Assembly (NCBI RefSeq): GCF_002920575.1
Contig: NZ_PQSQ01000005.1
Coordinates: forward strand, 1 to 64,000
DNA: 64,000 nt
From: Streptomyces sp. Ru73
GTDB taxonomy: Bacteria; Actinomycetota; Actinomycetes; Streptomycetales; Streptomycetaceae
Direction: 5' to 3'
Shown here: one piece after another, positions 24,214 to 32,745 of the stretch
Numbering within the stretch: position 1 is the first letter of the stretch
Layout of the letters: each line of letters opens with the position of its first letter
Notes under the pieces: model-generated
The model's input: only the letters and a program-made list of their open reading frames with translations
What the model was told of the DNA's origin: nothing
Databases searched by the model: none
Made by a program: the position numbers and the translations under genes

Positions 24214-25758
24214 ATGGTGCGGCGGCCACAGCAGGACGGGATGCCCCGGCACGCGGTTCCGCAGCCCCTCCGGCGACCGGCAACTCCGGGCGCCACCGGC
24301 ACGGCGGCCCGTACGGCGGCGGACCTCGTCGGGCGGGGGCTCGCCGGCCGCGCCGACGCCGAGGCCCTGGCCGTACTGCAGCGCAGCGCGGGCAACGCCG
24401 CACTGGCCCGGGTGGTCGGTGCGACGGGCGGCACCCGGAGCGACCGGCGCACCGAGGGCCCGAGCGACGGTGCGTCCCTGCACGCCGTCCAGCGGCTCGG
24501 CTCCGTCCCCGGCGGCAGCTACCCCACCCATGCCGAACCGGGCGAGAAGGGCCCGCACTTCATGGCGCAGGAGCAGGAGGCGCAGGTCGTGGTCGGCAGT
24601 GGCGCGACCCTCGGCCCGCGCGGCATCCCCGAGCGCGTCCGCTACCCGGCCCGTGAGGTCAAGCCCGCCGAGGCGGGGCTGCGGGTCGCGGACGACGGCA
24701 CGCTCGCGGTGCTCGACAAGGACGAGCCCAAGGAGTTCTACGCCGTCGGCGAGGTCGTCGACAACGCCAACGCCTCCCTGGCAGCGGCCGGCAGCATCGT
24801 GCGCCTGGCGCTCCAGGGCCGGAGCATCACCGTGGGTGAGCGGCGTCTGTCCCGCGTGCAGCCGGTGCTGGCCCAGCAGGCCCGGCAAGCCCCGCCGGCC
24901 GGCGAGGAGTTCGTCTCGCTCGTACGCAGTACGTGCATCACGGTGGCCTGCAGGCTGATGGGGTCGGACCGGGACAAGACGAGCCGGGTGGTGCTGGGCG
25001 GCGGCGCCGGCGGGTTCGAGATCACCCCCGGCTCGGACAGCGACGCGCGCGTCAGCAGCCTCGCCGGGCAGATCGCCACCACCTCCGACGGTGGCCTGGA
25101 CGTACCGGGCGCCGTGGACGCGGCGGAGGCCAGGGACCGGAAGGCGCCGGACAACGGCAGGGCGTACGGCGAGGCCATCAGGGACGGCGGCCGGGACGCG
25201 ACCGCGGCACGGCTGGGCGTCAACCAGTACGCCTCGCCCGGGGTCGGCGAGGGCTTCGCCATCTTCAGCATGGCCGCCCAGGACGAGCGCGACCACTCCG
25301 TGAGCCCGCCGGCGGCCCGCGGCGACGACGTCTGGGGCTACCACTTCGCCGCCGTGGTCGCCTCCTCCCTGGACGGCACCTGCCGGGTGACGCTGGAGAA
25401 CTACGCACGCAACGACTTCGACCGCATCGCGCGTGAGGAGCTGTACGACACGCTCTACCGGCGCGCGAAGGAATCCGGCGGCTGGTTCAGCGGCCTGAGC
25501 GAACTGAAGCCGGAGGACGGCCAGCAGGCGTTCAAGAAGAAGTTCGACGACGTGCTCCGCAAGCTGTGCACGGACCCGGCCATCAAGGACATCCACGGGC
25601 TGCCCCGGCGCCGGCTGCAGGAAGACTTCGAGGACCACACCGGCCGCGCCTGGTTCTTCCGCGTCTACGGCGGCGGCCCGGGCGAGTCCTTCCACGAACA
25701 GCAGTCGGCCTCCGGCTACTTCAACAATCCGCTGACGGTGCGTGTGGCCAAGCCGTGA
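24214..25758 (+). CDS. LQRxAGN-motif protein, candidate contractile-injection-system cargo/toxin
   Basis: This is a 514-residue protein without signal peptide. Residues 1-50 are Arg/Pro/Ala-rich. Residues 52-67 read ALAVLQRSAGNAALAR, the motif found at the N-terminus of many proteins associated with extracellular contractile injection systems and DUF4157 cargo. After a second low-complexity stretch, a C-terminal domain (about 110-514) contains TCITVACRLMG (Cys241, Cys246), WGYHFAAVV (His377), CRVTLENYARND (Glu395) and a terminal RAWFFRVYGGGPGESFHEQ. A Cys-His pairing like a papain-fold or transglutaminase-like enzyme is possible but unproven. No injection-system structural gene is in the window. 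The start is ATG 24214 after GGAGGAGAAGGG. Confidence 0.82.
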   Translation: MVRRPQQDGMPRHAVPQPLRRPATPGATGTAARTAADLVGRGLAGRADAEALAVLQRSAGNAALARVVGATGGTRSDRRTEGPSDGASLHAVQRLGSVPGGSYPTHAEPGEKGPHFMAQEQEAQVVVGSGATLGPRGIPERVRYPAREVKPAEAGLRVADDGTLAVLDKDEPKEFYAVGEVVDNANASLAAAGSIVRLALQGRSITVGERRLSRVQPVLAQQARQAPPAGEEFVSLVRSTCITVACRLMGSDRDKTSRVVLGGGAGGFEITPGSDSDARVSSLAGQIATTSDGGLDVPGAVDAAEARDRKAPDNGRAYGEAIRDGGRDATAARLGVNQYASPGVGEGFAIFSMAAQDERDHSVSPPAARGDDVWGYHFAAVVASSLDGTCRVTLENYARNDFDRIAREELYDTLYRRAKESGGWFSGLSELKPEDGQQAFKKKFDDVLRKLCTDPAIKDIHGLPRRRLQEDFEDHTGRAWFFRVYGGGPGESFHEQQSASGYFNNPLTVRVAKP

Positions 25759-25844
25759 GCGGGGACGGCCTCCCCGCCGTATGGTGAGCACCGGCGGAGC
25801 CGCCGGGCCGCCGACGAGAGCCGACCGTACCGAGGAGGAGCGTC

Positions 25845-26702
25845 ATGGCGGAGGAGCAGCCCGAGGTGCCGGACCACACTGCCGTGCGAACCGCTCTCTG
25901 GCGGGCGTTGCACCTTGAGGTCGATGCGCCGCCGCACGTGATCGAGGACGAGGTGGGGCTGCGGCTCGCGGACCCCGGCGACGGCTGGCGCGCCCGTCCG
26001 GACATGGACCCGCAGGCCACCCGGGGATTCCGCGCGGCCATCGTGGCACGCGCCCGGTTCATCGAGGACCTGGTGACGGAGCAGGCCGATCGCGGCGTCA
26101 CCCAGTACGTCATCCTGGGCGCGGGGCTGGACACCTTCGCGCAGCGCCGGCCCGAGGTCGCGGCACGGCTGCGGATCTTCGAGGTCGATCAGCCGGGACC
26201 CCAGGCGTGGAAGCGCCGCCGCCTGCACGAACTCGGCTACGGCATCCCCGACGGGCTGCATCTGGTGCCGGTCGACTTCGAGGCCGCCACGCCCTGGCCC
26301 GAGCAGCTGGCCGCCGCCGGGTTCGACCCCGGCCGGCCCGCGGTCGTCGTCTCCACCGGCGTGACCATGTACCTCACCAAGGACGCCACGGCCGACACCC
26401 TGCGCCGGATCGCCGCGTTCGCCCCCGGCTCGACGCTGGCCATGACCTTCCTGCTGCCGCCCGAACTCCTCGACGACGCCGACCGCCCCGGCCTGCGGGC
26501 CAGCCAGGAGGGCGCGCAGGCGTCCGGTACGCCGTTCCTCAGCTTCTATCCGCCGGAGGAGATGCTGGCGCTGGCGCGTGAGGCGGGGTTCGCCGAGGTG
26601 CGGCACGTGTCGGGGGCCTCGTTCGCCGAGCGGTACTTCGCCGGCCGGGCCGACGGCCTCCGCCCGTCGAGCGGCGAGGACCTGCTGCTGGCCCGCAGCT
26701 GA
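25845..26702 (+). CDS. Class I SAM-dependent methyltransferase (LCM/TIGR00027 family)
   Basis: This is a 285-residue protein of the leucine-carboxyl-methyltransferase-like group, abundant in mycobacteria and Streptomyces. The SAM-binding motif YVILGAGLDTFAQR (residues about 89-102) and the acidic strand end IFEVDQPGPQAWKRRRL identify it. VVVSTGVTMYLTKDA is the VxEGVxMYL-type active-site region. Residues VRTALWRALH near the N-terminus fit the capping helices. The acceptor is unknown for nearly all members. The start is ATG 25845 after GAGGAG. It is isolated from its neighbours. Confidence 0.92.
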   Translation: MAEEQPEVPDHTAVRTALWRALHLEVDAPPHVIEDEVGLRLADPGDGWRARPDMDPQATRGFRAAIVARARFIEDLVTEQADRGVTQYVILGAGLDTFAQRRPEVAARLRIFEVDQPGPQAWKRRRLHELGYGIPDGLHLVPVDFEAATPWPEQLAAAGFDPGRPAVVVSTGVTMYLTKDATADTLRRIAAFAPGSTLAMTFLLPPELLDDADRPGLRASQEGAQASGTPFLSFYPPEEMLALAREAGFAEVRHVSGASFAERYFAGRADGLRPSSGEDLLLARS

Positions 26703-27055
26703 ACCGAGGGCGGCGGCGTCCTGCGCCGATGCGGTCTCCGGCCGGCGCCGTGCGGCCGGCCGCACGACTGGCCGAACGTGCACACGCACCGTGTGCGGTG
26801 TGCCGCATAGAGTGAGTTTCTGTGTGCGAGTGTCCTGGTTTGCCGTGTTGTGCCCTGTCCCGTGTCGCGCGGTGCCGCCTGCGGCGCCCTGCCGCCGTTT
26901 CAGCTGTTTCAGGCCGGTCATCGCGGCTACTGGGCAGGCGGGCAGGCCGCACATCGGAGGATCCGCTGCTCAGGATCCACGCACCGGCTGACTGAGGGCC
27001 GGCCCCGCACCGGCTCACGGGTGGCCGGCCGACCGACATGAAGGAGTTCTCGACG
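26703..27055 (+). promoter_or_regulatory. Intergenic region upstream of catalase, with palindromes
   Basis: No gene is supported here. An 18-bp perfect palindrome, CGTGCGGCCGGCCGCACG, lies at 26749-26766. A 7-bp hairpin GCACACG/CGTGTGC with a CAC loop is at 26780-26796. The first may end the methyltransferase transcript. The region 26800-26990 has locally lower GC (TGAGTTTCTGTGTGCGAGTG) and is the likely catalase promoter zone. I cannot fix a -10/-35 pair. Confidence 0.45.
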
Positions 27056-29338
27056 ATGGACGACGCCAACCCTCTGAAGCAGGCCGCGGAGAAGGTCACC
27101 GACGCGCTGCGGCACTCGACCGGGCCAGAGGAGGGCATCCCGGGCAAGCCCGGACCCGAGACGCCGCCCGTCGACGAGCCGGTCGAGCCGCGCGGCCCGC
27201 TGCCGCCCAAGCCCGACCAGAGCGGCCCCGCGACGATGTCGCCGACCGGCGAGCCCACCGGTGCGGACCAGGCGGACGTCGCGCAGCGCGGCGAACGGCT
27301 GACGGACGCCCAGGGCGTCCGGCTCCCCGACACGGACCACTCCCTGAAGGCCGGACCCCGCGGACCGGTCCTGATGCAGGACCACCACCTGCGCGAAAAG
27401 GTCATGCACTTCGACCACGAGCGCATCCCGGAGCGCGTGGTGCACGCGCGCGGCGCCGCGGCCCACGGCGGCTTCCAGGGGTACGGGACGGCGGCGAACG
27501 TCACCAAGGCGGCGTTCCTCGGCAAGGACGTGGAGACGCCGGTGTTCGTACGGTTCTCCACCGTCCTCGGCTCCCGCGGCTCGTCCGACACGGTGCGCGA
27601 CACCCGCGGCTTCGCGACGAAGTTCTACACCTCCGAGGGCGTCTTCGACCTGGTCGGCAACAACATCCCGGTCTTCTTCATCCAGGACGCGATCAAATTC
27701 CCGGACATCATCCACGCCGGCAAGCCGCACCCCGACCGGGAGATCCCGCAGGCCCAGAGCGCGCACGACACGTTCTGGGACTTCGTCACCCTGCACACCG
27801 AAGCGGCCCACCACACGCTGTGGAACATGTCCGACCGCGGCATCCCGCGCTCCTACCGGATGATGGAGGGCTTCGGCGTCCACACCTTCCGGCTGGTCAA
27901 CGCCGAGGGCGCCACGACCCTGGTCAAGTTCCACTGGAAGCCGAAGCTCGGCGTGCACTCGCTGGTCTGGGAAGAGGCTCAGATCATCAACGGCGTCGAC
28001 CCGGACTTCCACCGCCGGGACCTCGCCGACGCCATCGAGGCCGGTGCCTACCCGCAGTGGGAACTGGGCATCCAGACCTTCCCCGACACGCCCGAGCAGA
28101 CCTTCGAGGGCATCGACCTCCTGGACCCGACGAACCTCGTCCCCGAGGAGCTCGCCCCGGTCCAGCCGATCGGCCTGCTCACCCTCAACCGCAACCCCTC
28201 GAACTTCTTCGCCGAGACCGAGCAGGTGGCGTTCCACGCCGGCCACCTCGTCCCCGGCATCGACATCACCGACGACCCGCTGCTCGCCGGGCGGCTCTTC
28301 TCGTACCTGGACACCCAGATCACCCGGCTGGGCGGCCCGAACTTCCCGCAGCTGCCCATCAACCGCCCGCACGCCCCCGTCAACGACATGCTGCGCGACG
28401 GCATGCACCAGACGGCGGTGCACCGGGGCGTCGCGCCCTACAAGCCCAACTCGCTCGACGGGGGCTGTCCCTTCGTGGCGGGCGCGGACGCCGGCGCGTT
28501 CGTCGAGACACCGGTCGAGGTGCCGGCGGCGCGGAAGGTGCGGGAGGCCCCTGAGTCCTTCGCCGACCACTTCAGCCAGGCCCGCCGCTTCTGGCTGAGC
28601 ATGTCGCCGGTGGAGCGCGAGCACATCATCGACGCGTACACCTTCGAGCTCGGCAAGTGCTACGAGCAGGCCGTCAAGGAGCGGGGCCTGAAGGTACTGG
28701 CCAACATCGACCCCGAGCTCTGCGCCCAGGTCGCGACGGGCCTCGGCCTGCCGGCACCGGAACCCACCGAGGAGCTCGCCGCGGTGGAGCCGAGCCCCGC
28801 GCTGTCGCAGGTCGGCAAGGTGTGGCCGGTGGACGGCCGGATCGTCGGCATCGTCACCGACGAGACCGGTGACCTGGACGGCGTACGCGCGGTGCGGCAG
28901 GCCGTGCTCGACGCGGGCATGGTGCCGCTCGTCATCGCACCGGCCGGCGGCAAGCTGGGAAGCGGCGACGACGCGCTCACGGTACAGCGCACCTACGTCA
29001 CCGCCCGCTCCGTAGAGTTCGACGCCGTCCTCGTCGCGGGCACCCCCGGCACCGGCAAGGACGCCCTCGGCGCACGGGACGCCAAGGCGGCCGCTGGCCC
29101 GTCCGGCGAGCAGGCGGCGGCGACCGATCCGCGGGTCGGCCTCCTGCTGTCCGAGGCCTTCCGGCACGGCAAGGCCATCGGCGGCTGGGCGGGCGCCGAC
29201 GCCGTACTGGGCACCGCCGGCGTCCCGGCCGACGCGCCCGGCGTCGTGCTCGGCGACAGCGGACCCGCCACCCTGGAACGCATCACGCAGCTCCTCGGCA
29301 GCCACCGCGTGTGGGAGCGCTTCGCCACCTCCGTGTGA
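27056..29338 (+). CDS. katE: Large-subunit catalase, HPII type
   Basis: This is a 760-residue haem catalase that disproportionates hydrogen peroxide, cytoplasmic. The distal His130 lies in RVVHARGAAAHGG. The distal Asn is in DLVGNNIPVFFIQD and the proximal Tyr in RLFSYLDTQ. After the core, residues about 595-760 form the flavodoxin/DJ-1-like domain (GRIVGIVTDETGDLDGV) that distinguishes large HPII catalases (E. coli KatE, 753 residues). The N-terminal 80 residues are Pro/Glu-rich. ATG 27056 is chosen because AAGGAG lies 9 nt upstream; ATG 27038 would use those bases as codons and has no site. It is a stationary-phase or stress enzyme in related bacteria. Confidence 0.95.
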   Translation: MDDANPLKQAAEKVTDALRHSTGPEEGIPGKPGPETPPVDEPVEPRGPLPPKPDQSGPATMSPTGEPTGADQADVAQRGERLTDAQGVRLPDTDHSLKAGPRGPVLMQDHHLREKVMHFDHERIPERVVHARGAAAHGGFQGYGTAANVTKAAFLGKDVETPVFVRFSTVLGSRGSSDTVRDTRGFATKFYTSEGVFDLVGNNIPVFFIQDAIKFPDIIHAGKPHPDREIPQAQSAHDTFWDFVTLHTEAAHHTLWNMSDRGIPRSYRMMEGFGVHTFRLVNAEGATTLVKFHWKPKLGVHSLVWEEAQIINGVDPDFHRRDLADAIEAGAYPQWELGIQTFPDTPEQTFEGIDLLDPTNLVPEELAPVQPIGLLTLNRNPSNFFAETEQVAFHAGHLVPGIDITDDPLLAGRLFSYLDTQITRLGGPNFPQLPINRPHAPVNDMLRDGMHQTAVHRGVAPYKPNSLDGGCPFVAGADAGAFVETPVEVPAARKVREAPESFADHFSQARRFWLSMSPVEREHIIDAYTFELGKCYEQAVKERGLKVLANIDPELCAQVATGLGLPAPEPTEELAAVEPSPALSQVGKVWPVDGRIVGIVTDETGDLDGVRAVRQAVLDAGMVPLVIAPAGGKLGSGDDALTVQRTYVTARSVEFDAVLVAGTPGTGKDALGARDAKAAAGPSGEQAAATDPRVGLLLSEAFRHGKAIGGWAGADAVLGTAGVPADAPGVVLGDSGPATLERITQLLGSHRVWERFATSV

Positions 29339-29378
29339 CGCGGCAAGTCCCCAGCGGCACGTACGTCGGGTGAGACGT

Positions 29379-29413
29379 CAGTGGCCGGCCGCCTTCTCGG
29401 CGGCCGGCCACTG
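29379..29413. terminator. Bidirectional hairpin terminator
   Basis: A perfect 15-bp stem (CAGTGGCCGGCCGCC with GGCGGCCGGCCACTG) closes a TTCTC loop. It lies between the convergent catalase and WrbA genes. Confidence 0.9.
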
Positions 29414-29421
29414 TGCGGTGT

Positions 29422-30024
29422 TCAGCCCCGCAGCCGCTCGGCGATGTCCGCCAGGTGCCGGCCCTGGTAGCGCGCGGCCTCCAGCGTCGCCGCGTCCGGG
29501 CCCTCGCCGCCGCCGCTGGGCCAGCTGGTGCCGTACGGGTTGCCGCCCGCCGCGTACAGCAGCGGGTCGGTGTAACCGGGCGGCACGATGATGCAGCCCC
29601 AGTGGTAGAAGACGTTGTTCAGCGACAGCAGCGTGGACTCCTGCCCGCCGTGCCGGTTCATCGCAGAGGTGAAGCTGGTGGCCGGCTTGCTGTGGAAGAC
29701 GCCCGCCTGCCACAGCCCGCCCGTGAGGTCGATGAACTGCTTCAGCTGCGAGGACACGTTGCCGAACCGGGTCGGTGTGCCGAAGGCGTAGGCCGTCGCC
29801 CACTCCAGGTCCTCCAGCGTCGCCTCCGGCACCTGGTTCTTCGTCGCGTCGACATGCGCGCGCCAGGCGGGATTGGCGTCGATGGCGGCATCCGGCGCCA
29901 GCTCCGTCACCCGGCGGAGCCGTACCTCGGCGTTGCGGCCGGCGGCTCCGTCGGCGACGGCCTGGGCCAGCTGGTGAACGTTCCCGGTGGCGCTGTAGTA
30001 GATGACAGCGACGCGCACACTCAT
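29422..30024 (-). CDS. wrbA: NAD(P)H:quinone oxidoreductase, WrbA family
   Basis: This is a 200-residue FMN-dependent two-electron quinone reductase, the usual WrbA length. The FMN phosphate loop is YYSATGNVHQLAQA near the N-terminus. TPTRFGNVSSQLKQFID and GGQESTLLSLNNVFYHWGCIIV are the family's flavin-contacting segments. It reduces quinones without semiquinone formation and pairs logically with the adjacent catalase in oxidative-stress defence, though it is transcribed convergently. The start is ATG 30024 with AGGAG seven nt upstream. A longer upstream reading frame has no support. Confidence 0.93.
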   Translation of the reverse strand: MSVRVAVIYYSATGNVHQLAQAVADGAAGRNAEVRLRRVTELAPDAAIDANPAWRAHVDATKNQVPEATLEDLEWATAYAFGTPTRFGNVSSQLKQFIDLTGGLWQAGVFHSKPATSFTSAMNRHGGQESTLLSLNNVFYHWGCIIVPPGYTDPLLYAAGGNPYGTSWPSGGGEGPDAATLEAARYQGRHLADIAERLRG

Positions 30025-30140
30025 GAGCAAGCTCCTGACATAGGGGGTGCGGAACTCCCACTGTTCCCGACAAAGCGGAAGTCGAACGGGTGACACACCG
30101 TGGCACCGCCGCAGAAGTGACACTCACTCCCCATGAGTAT

Positions 30141-30154
30141 GTAACGCGTGTTAC
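30141..30154 (+). promoter_or_regulatory. Inverted repeat upstream of the ChrB-like gene
   Basis: GTAAC-GCGT-GTTAC, ten nt before the GTG at 30164, is in a stretch of low GC compared with its surroundings. It is a candidate operator for the ChrB-like/MFS pair. Confidence 0.5.
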
Positions 30155-30163
30155 TTTCCCCGT

Positions 30164-30739
30164 GTGAGTGAGGAAACGGCGAGGCAATGGGTGGTGCTGA
30201 TCGTGCGGTTGCCCGCACAGCCGTCGCGCCACCGGGTGGCGGTCTGGCGGGAGCTGCGCAAGGTCGGCGCGCTCTCGCTCGGCCAGGGCGTCTGGGCGGT
30301 GCCGGACGTGCCGGTCTTCGCCGACGGCGTGCGGCGGGCCCTGGAACTGGCCGAGCGCGCCCAGGGCGAGACCGTGGTGCTGCGGGCCGCCGGCCGGGAA
30401 CCGCGGGACGCGGCCCGGTTCGAGGCGATGTTCACCGCGGCGCGCGAGGAGGACTGGGCCGAGTTCACCGCCGACTGCGGTAAGTACACGGCGGAGCTGG
30501 ACAAGGAGATCGCGCAGCGCAAGTTCACCCTGGCCGAGCTGGAAGAGGAGGAGCAGTCGCTGGAGCGGCTGCGCCGCTGGCACCGCGATCTCAAGGCCCG
30601 CGACGTGTTCGGCGCGCCGGGCGGCGCGGCGGCCGACCGGCGGCTCGCCGAGTGCGCGCGGCGCTTCGAGGGCTACAGCGAACGGGTCTTCGCCCACCTC
30701 CACGCGTTCTCCGACGGCAGCGAGGGAGAGGCGTCGTGA
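30164..30739 (+). CDS. ChrB N-terminal-domain protein
   Basis: This is a 191-residue protein matching the N-terminal domain of chromate-resistance regulator ChrB (WVVLIVRLPAQPSRHRVAVWRELRKVGALSLGQGVWAVPD in outline). A Glu-rich coiled coil (AELDKEIAQRKFTLAELEEEEQSLERLRRWH) follows. The C-terminal catalytic ChrB domain is absent. In ChrB this part senses chromate or sulfate-type oxyanions and binds DNA. The GTG start at 30164 lies just past an inverted repeat, suggesting autoregulation. Its stop overlaps the MFS start by 4 bp, so the two proteins work together, probably as regulator and exporter. Confidence 0.85.
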   Translation: MSEETARQWVVLIVRLPAQPSRHRVAVWRELRKVGALSLGQGVWAVPDVPVFADGVRRALELAERAQGETVVLRAAGREPRDAARFEAMFTAAREEDWAEFTADCGKYTAELDKEIAQRKFTLAELEEEEQSLERLRRWHRDLKARDVFGAPGGAAADRRLAECARRFEGYSERVFAHLHAFSDGSEGEAS

Positions 30740-31929
30740 GCGGACAGCCGGCCACCGGCGCCACCGCCGCACCGGCCACGGACGGGCGGCGGATGTGGCC
30801 GCTGTACGCCGCCGGCTTCACCACCGCCTTCGGCGCGCACGGCATCGCGGCCAACCTCGGCGCAGGCGACGCCGACCTGGTCAGGTCGGTGCTGTACCTG
30901 GGCGTGCTGCTGGCGCTGTACGACGGTGCCGAGGTCGTCCTCAAGCCCGTTTTCGGCACCCTCGCCGACCGCGTGGGCGCCCGGCCGGTCCTGCTGGGCG
31001 GGCTGGTCGCGTTCGCCGCCGCCTCCGCCGTGTTCGTCGCCGTACGGGATCCCGGCTGGCTGTGGGCCGCCCGGCTGGGCCAGGGCGCCGCGGCGTCCGC
31101 GTTCTCGCCGGCCGCCTCCGCGCTGGTCGCCCGGCTGAACCCGCAGGCCAAGCACGGCCGCGCGTTCGGCTCGTACGGCTTCTGCAAGAGCATCGGCTAC
31201 ACCGCTGGGCCCCTGCTCGGCGGTGCGCTGGTGTGGGCGGGCGGACTGACGCTGCTGTTCGCCGTCCTGATGGTGCTGGCCGCGGCCGTCGCCGTGTGGG
31301 CCGCGCTCGCCGTACCCGCCGTGCCGCCCCTGCCCAAGCAGCGCCAGACCCTCCTGGGCCTGGCCCGCCGGCTCGCCGACGGCGCCTTCCTGCGGTCGGT
31401 CGCCGCGCTGGCCGCCGCCACCGCTGCGCTGTCCGTGGGCGTGGGATTCCTGCCCCTGTCCGGCGCGGCCGACGGCCTGCCGCCGCCGGCCACCGGCGCC
31501 GCCGTCTCCGTCCTCGCGGCGTGTGCCGCCGTGGTCCAGCCGTGGGCCGGGCGCGCGCTGGACGAGGGCCGGCTGACCGCCCGCACGGGGCTGGCCGTGG
31601 GGCTCGCCGTGACGGCGTGCGGCCTGGCCGCCGCACTGCTGCCCGGCGTGGCCGGACTCCTGACGGCCGCCGTCCTGATCGGCGCCGGCACCGGCCTGAT
31701 CACCCCGCTCGGCTTCGCCGCCCTCGCCGGCGCGACGCCCCGGGAACGCATGGGCCAGACCATGGGCGCCGCCGAACTCGGCCGCGAACTCGGTGACGCC
31801 GGAGGCCCGCTCCTGGTCGCCTCCATCGCCACCGCCGCCACGCTGACCTGGGGCTATCTGGCCCTCGCCGTGCTGACGGCCCTCCTGCCACTGGCCCTGG
31901 CGGTCCGCCGCCCGAACGGCAGCTCCTGA
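30736..31929 (+). CDS. MFS transporter linked to ChrB-like protein
   Basis: This is a 397-residue protein with 12 predicted membrane helices of the major facilitator superfamily. The loop 2-3 motif GTLADRVGARPVLLGG is the family's G-x-x-x-D-R-x-G-x-R-x-x. It starts at GTG 30736, overlapping the preceding stop (GTGA). Translation coupling with the ChrB-N protein suggests export of a toxic oxyanion or other compound. MFS members of this neighbourhood are not the classical ChrA chromate transporter, so the substrate is open. It converges with the B3/4 gene, with only 7 nt between stops. Confidence 0.9.
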   Translation: MSGQPATGATAAPATDGRRMWPLYAAGFTTAFGAHGIAANLGAGDADLVRSVLYLGVLLALYDGAEVVLKPVFGTLADRVGARPVLLGGLVAFAAASAVFVAVRDPGWLWAARLGQGAAASAFSPAASALVARLNPQAKHGRAFGSYGFCKSIGYTAGPLLGGALVWAGGLTLLFAVLMVLAAAVAVWAALAVPAVPPLPKQRQTLLGLARRLADGAFLRSVAALAAATAALSVGVGFLPLSGAADGLPPPATGAAVSVLAACAAVVQPWAGRALDEGRLTARTGLAVGLAVTACGLAAALLPGVAGLLTAAVLIGAGTGLITPLGFAALAGATPRERMGQTMGAAELGRELGDAGGPLLVASIATAATLTWGYLALAVLTALLPLALAVRRPNGSS

Positions 31930-31936
31930 AGGTGCG

Positions 31937-32644
31937 TCAGACGGCGACGCGGGGCTCTGCGGGGCTCAGGTACCGCACGCCGACGTCGTCGCTGTGCGCG
32001 GCGAGCAGGCCGCGCAGTTCCTCCGCCGCGGTCTTCAGCAGGTCGCCGTCGCGCGAGGCGGCGACGGTCTCGAGGGCGAACACGACGTGCGCGGAGTCCT
32101 CGGTGACACGGGTGCGGTGGGCGTCGCGGTGGTTCCAGTGCCGGGTCAGTACGCCGGCGGAGTCGACGTAGACGACCTCACCGGGCTTGGGGTGCTCGAC
32201 GGTGCCGGGCTCGCCGAGCGGGGTGAAGGACTCGGTGCCGTCCGCGTACCGGATGATGACGTCACCGGTGACGGTGGTCAGGTCGAAGGCGCCGGCGGGC
32301 AGGCCGTGGCGCACCGAGACGGCGTTGTACGAATCGACGGCCGGGTTGATGCGCGGCAGCGTGCCCTTCTTGGCGAGACGGCGGCCGAGCGCGTCGACGC
32401 TGGGGCGGATGCGGCGGGGGTTGGTGCCGAAGGCGCGGTAGGCGGTGTGCCAGCTCTCGATGCGGGGGTCGCTCTCGTCGGCGGGCTGCCAGGAGCCCTC
32501 GGCGAGCCGCTGCTCCAGCTCGGCCAGCGCGGCGCCGGTGTCGGGCCAGTCTTCGCGACCGCGCAGGCCGGTGGCCGTGACGAGGGCGATCAGGGTGTCG
32601 GGGAAGGCGTCCGCGACGGCGGGGGCGAGGAGGAAGGAGGGCAT
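31937..32644 (-). CDS. B3/B4 tRNA-binding-domain protein (PheRS-beta-like)
   Basis: This is a 235-residue cytoplasmic protein. Residues about 60-200 form a B3/B4 domain, the editing-type domain of phenylalanyl-tRNA synthetase beta: WHTAYRAFGTNPRRIRPSVDALGRRL, PRINPAVDSYNAVSVRHGLPAGAFDL, and GEVVYVDSAGVLTRHWNHRD. Stand-alone B3/4 proteins may hydrolyse mischarged aminoacyl-tRNAs or related esters. It lies 101 nt downstream of an EamA transporter, which is divergent from an XRE-cupin regulator. This trio recurs in actinomycetes and suggests amino-acid-analogue handling. Start ATG 32644 has only a weak site (GGAACC). Confidence 0.85.
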   Translation of the reverse strand: MPSFLLAPAVADAFPDTLIALVTATGLRGREDWPDTGAALAELEQRLAEGSWQPADESDPRIESWHTAYRAFGTNPRRIRPSVDALGRRLAKKGTLPRINPAVDSYNAVSVRHGLPAGAFDLTTVTGDVIIRYADGTESFTPLGEPGTVEHPKPGEVVYVDSAGVLTRHWNHRDAHRTRVTEDSAHVVFALETVAASRDGDLLKTAAEELRGLLAAHSDDVGVRYLSPAEPRVAV

Positions 32645-32666
32645 GGGAGAGGTTCCGTTCCGTGCG

Positions 32667-32699
32667 TGGGGTGGGGTGGGCTGGGGTGGGCTGGGGGGG
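32667..32699 (+). repeat. G-run cluster
   Basis: Seven runs of three to seven G lie within 33 nt (GGGGTGGGGTGGGCTGGGG and onward), separated by T or CT. It could form a G-quadruplex on the plus strand, 23 nt upstream of the B3/4 start and downstream of the EamA stop. Confidence 0.7.
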
Positions 32700-32745
32700 A
32701 TGCGCTGATGCCAGGGGGTTCGGGCTGCCCGCCCTGCTGACTCGC

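Noticed and set aside
18929-24403. A very long minus-strand open frame (about 1820 codons) opposite the P-type ATPase
   Set aside because: It is a GC-bias shadow. The plus-strand frame has recognisable P-type ATPase motifs and good start signals; the minus frame has low-complexity Arg/Gly/Ala composition without any motif.
27038-27055. ATG 27038 as the catalase start
   Set aside because: AAGGAG at 27041-27046 is the ribosome site for ATG 27056; using 27038 would consume that site as codons.
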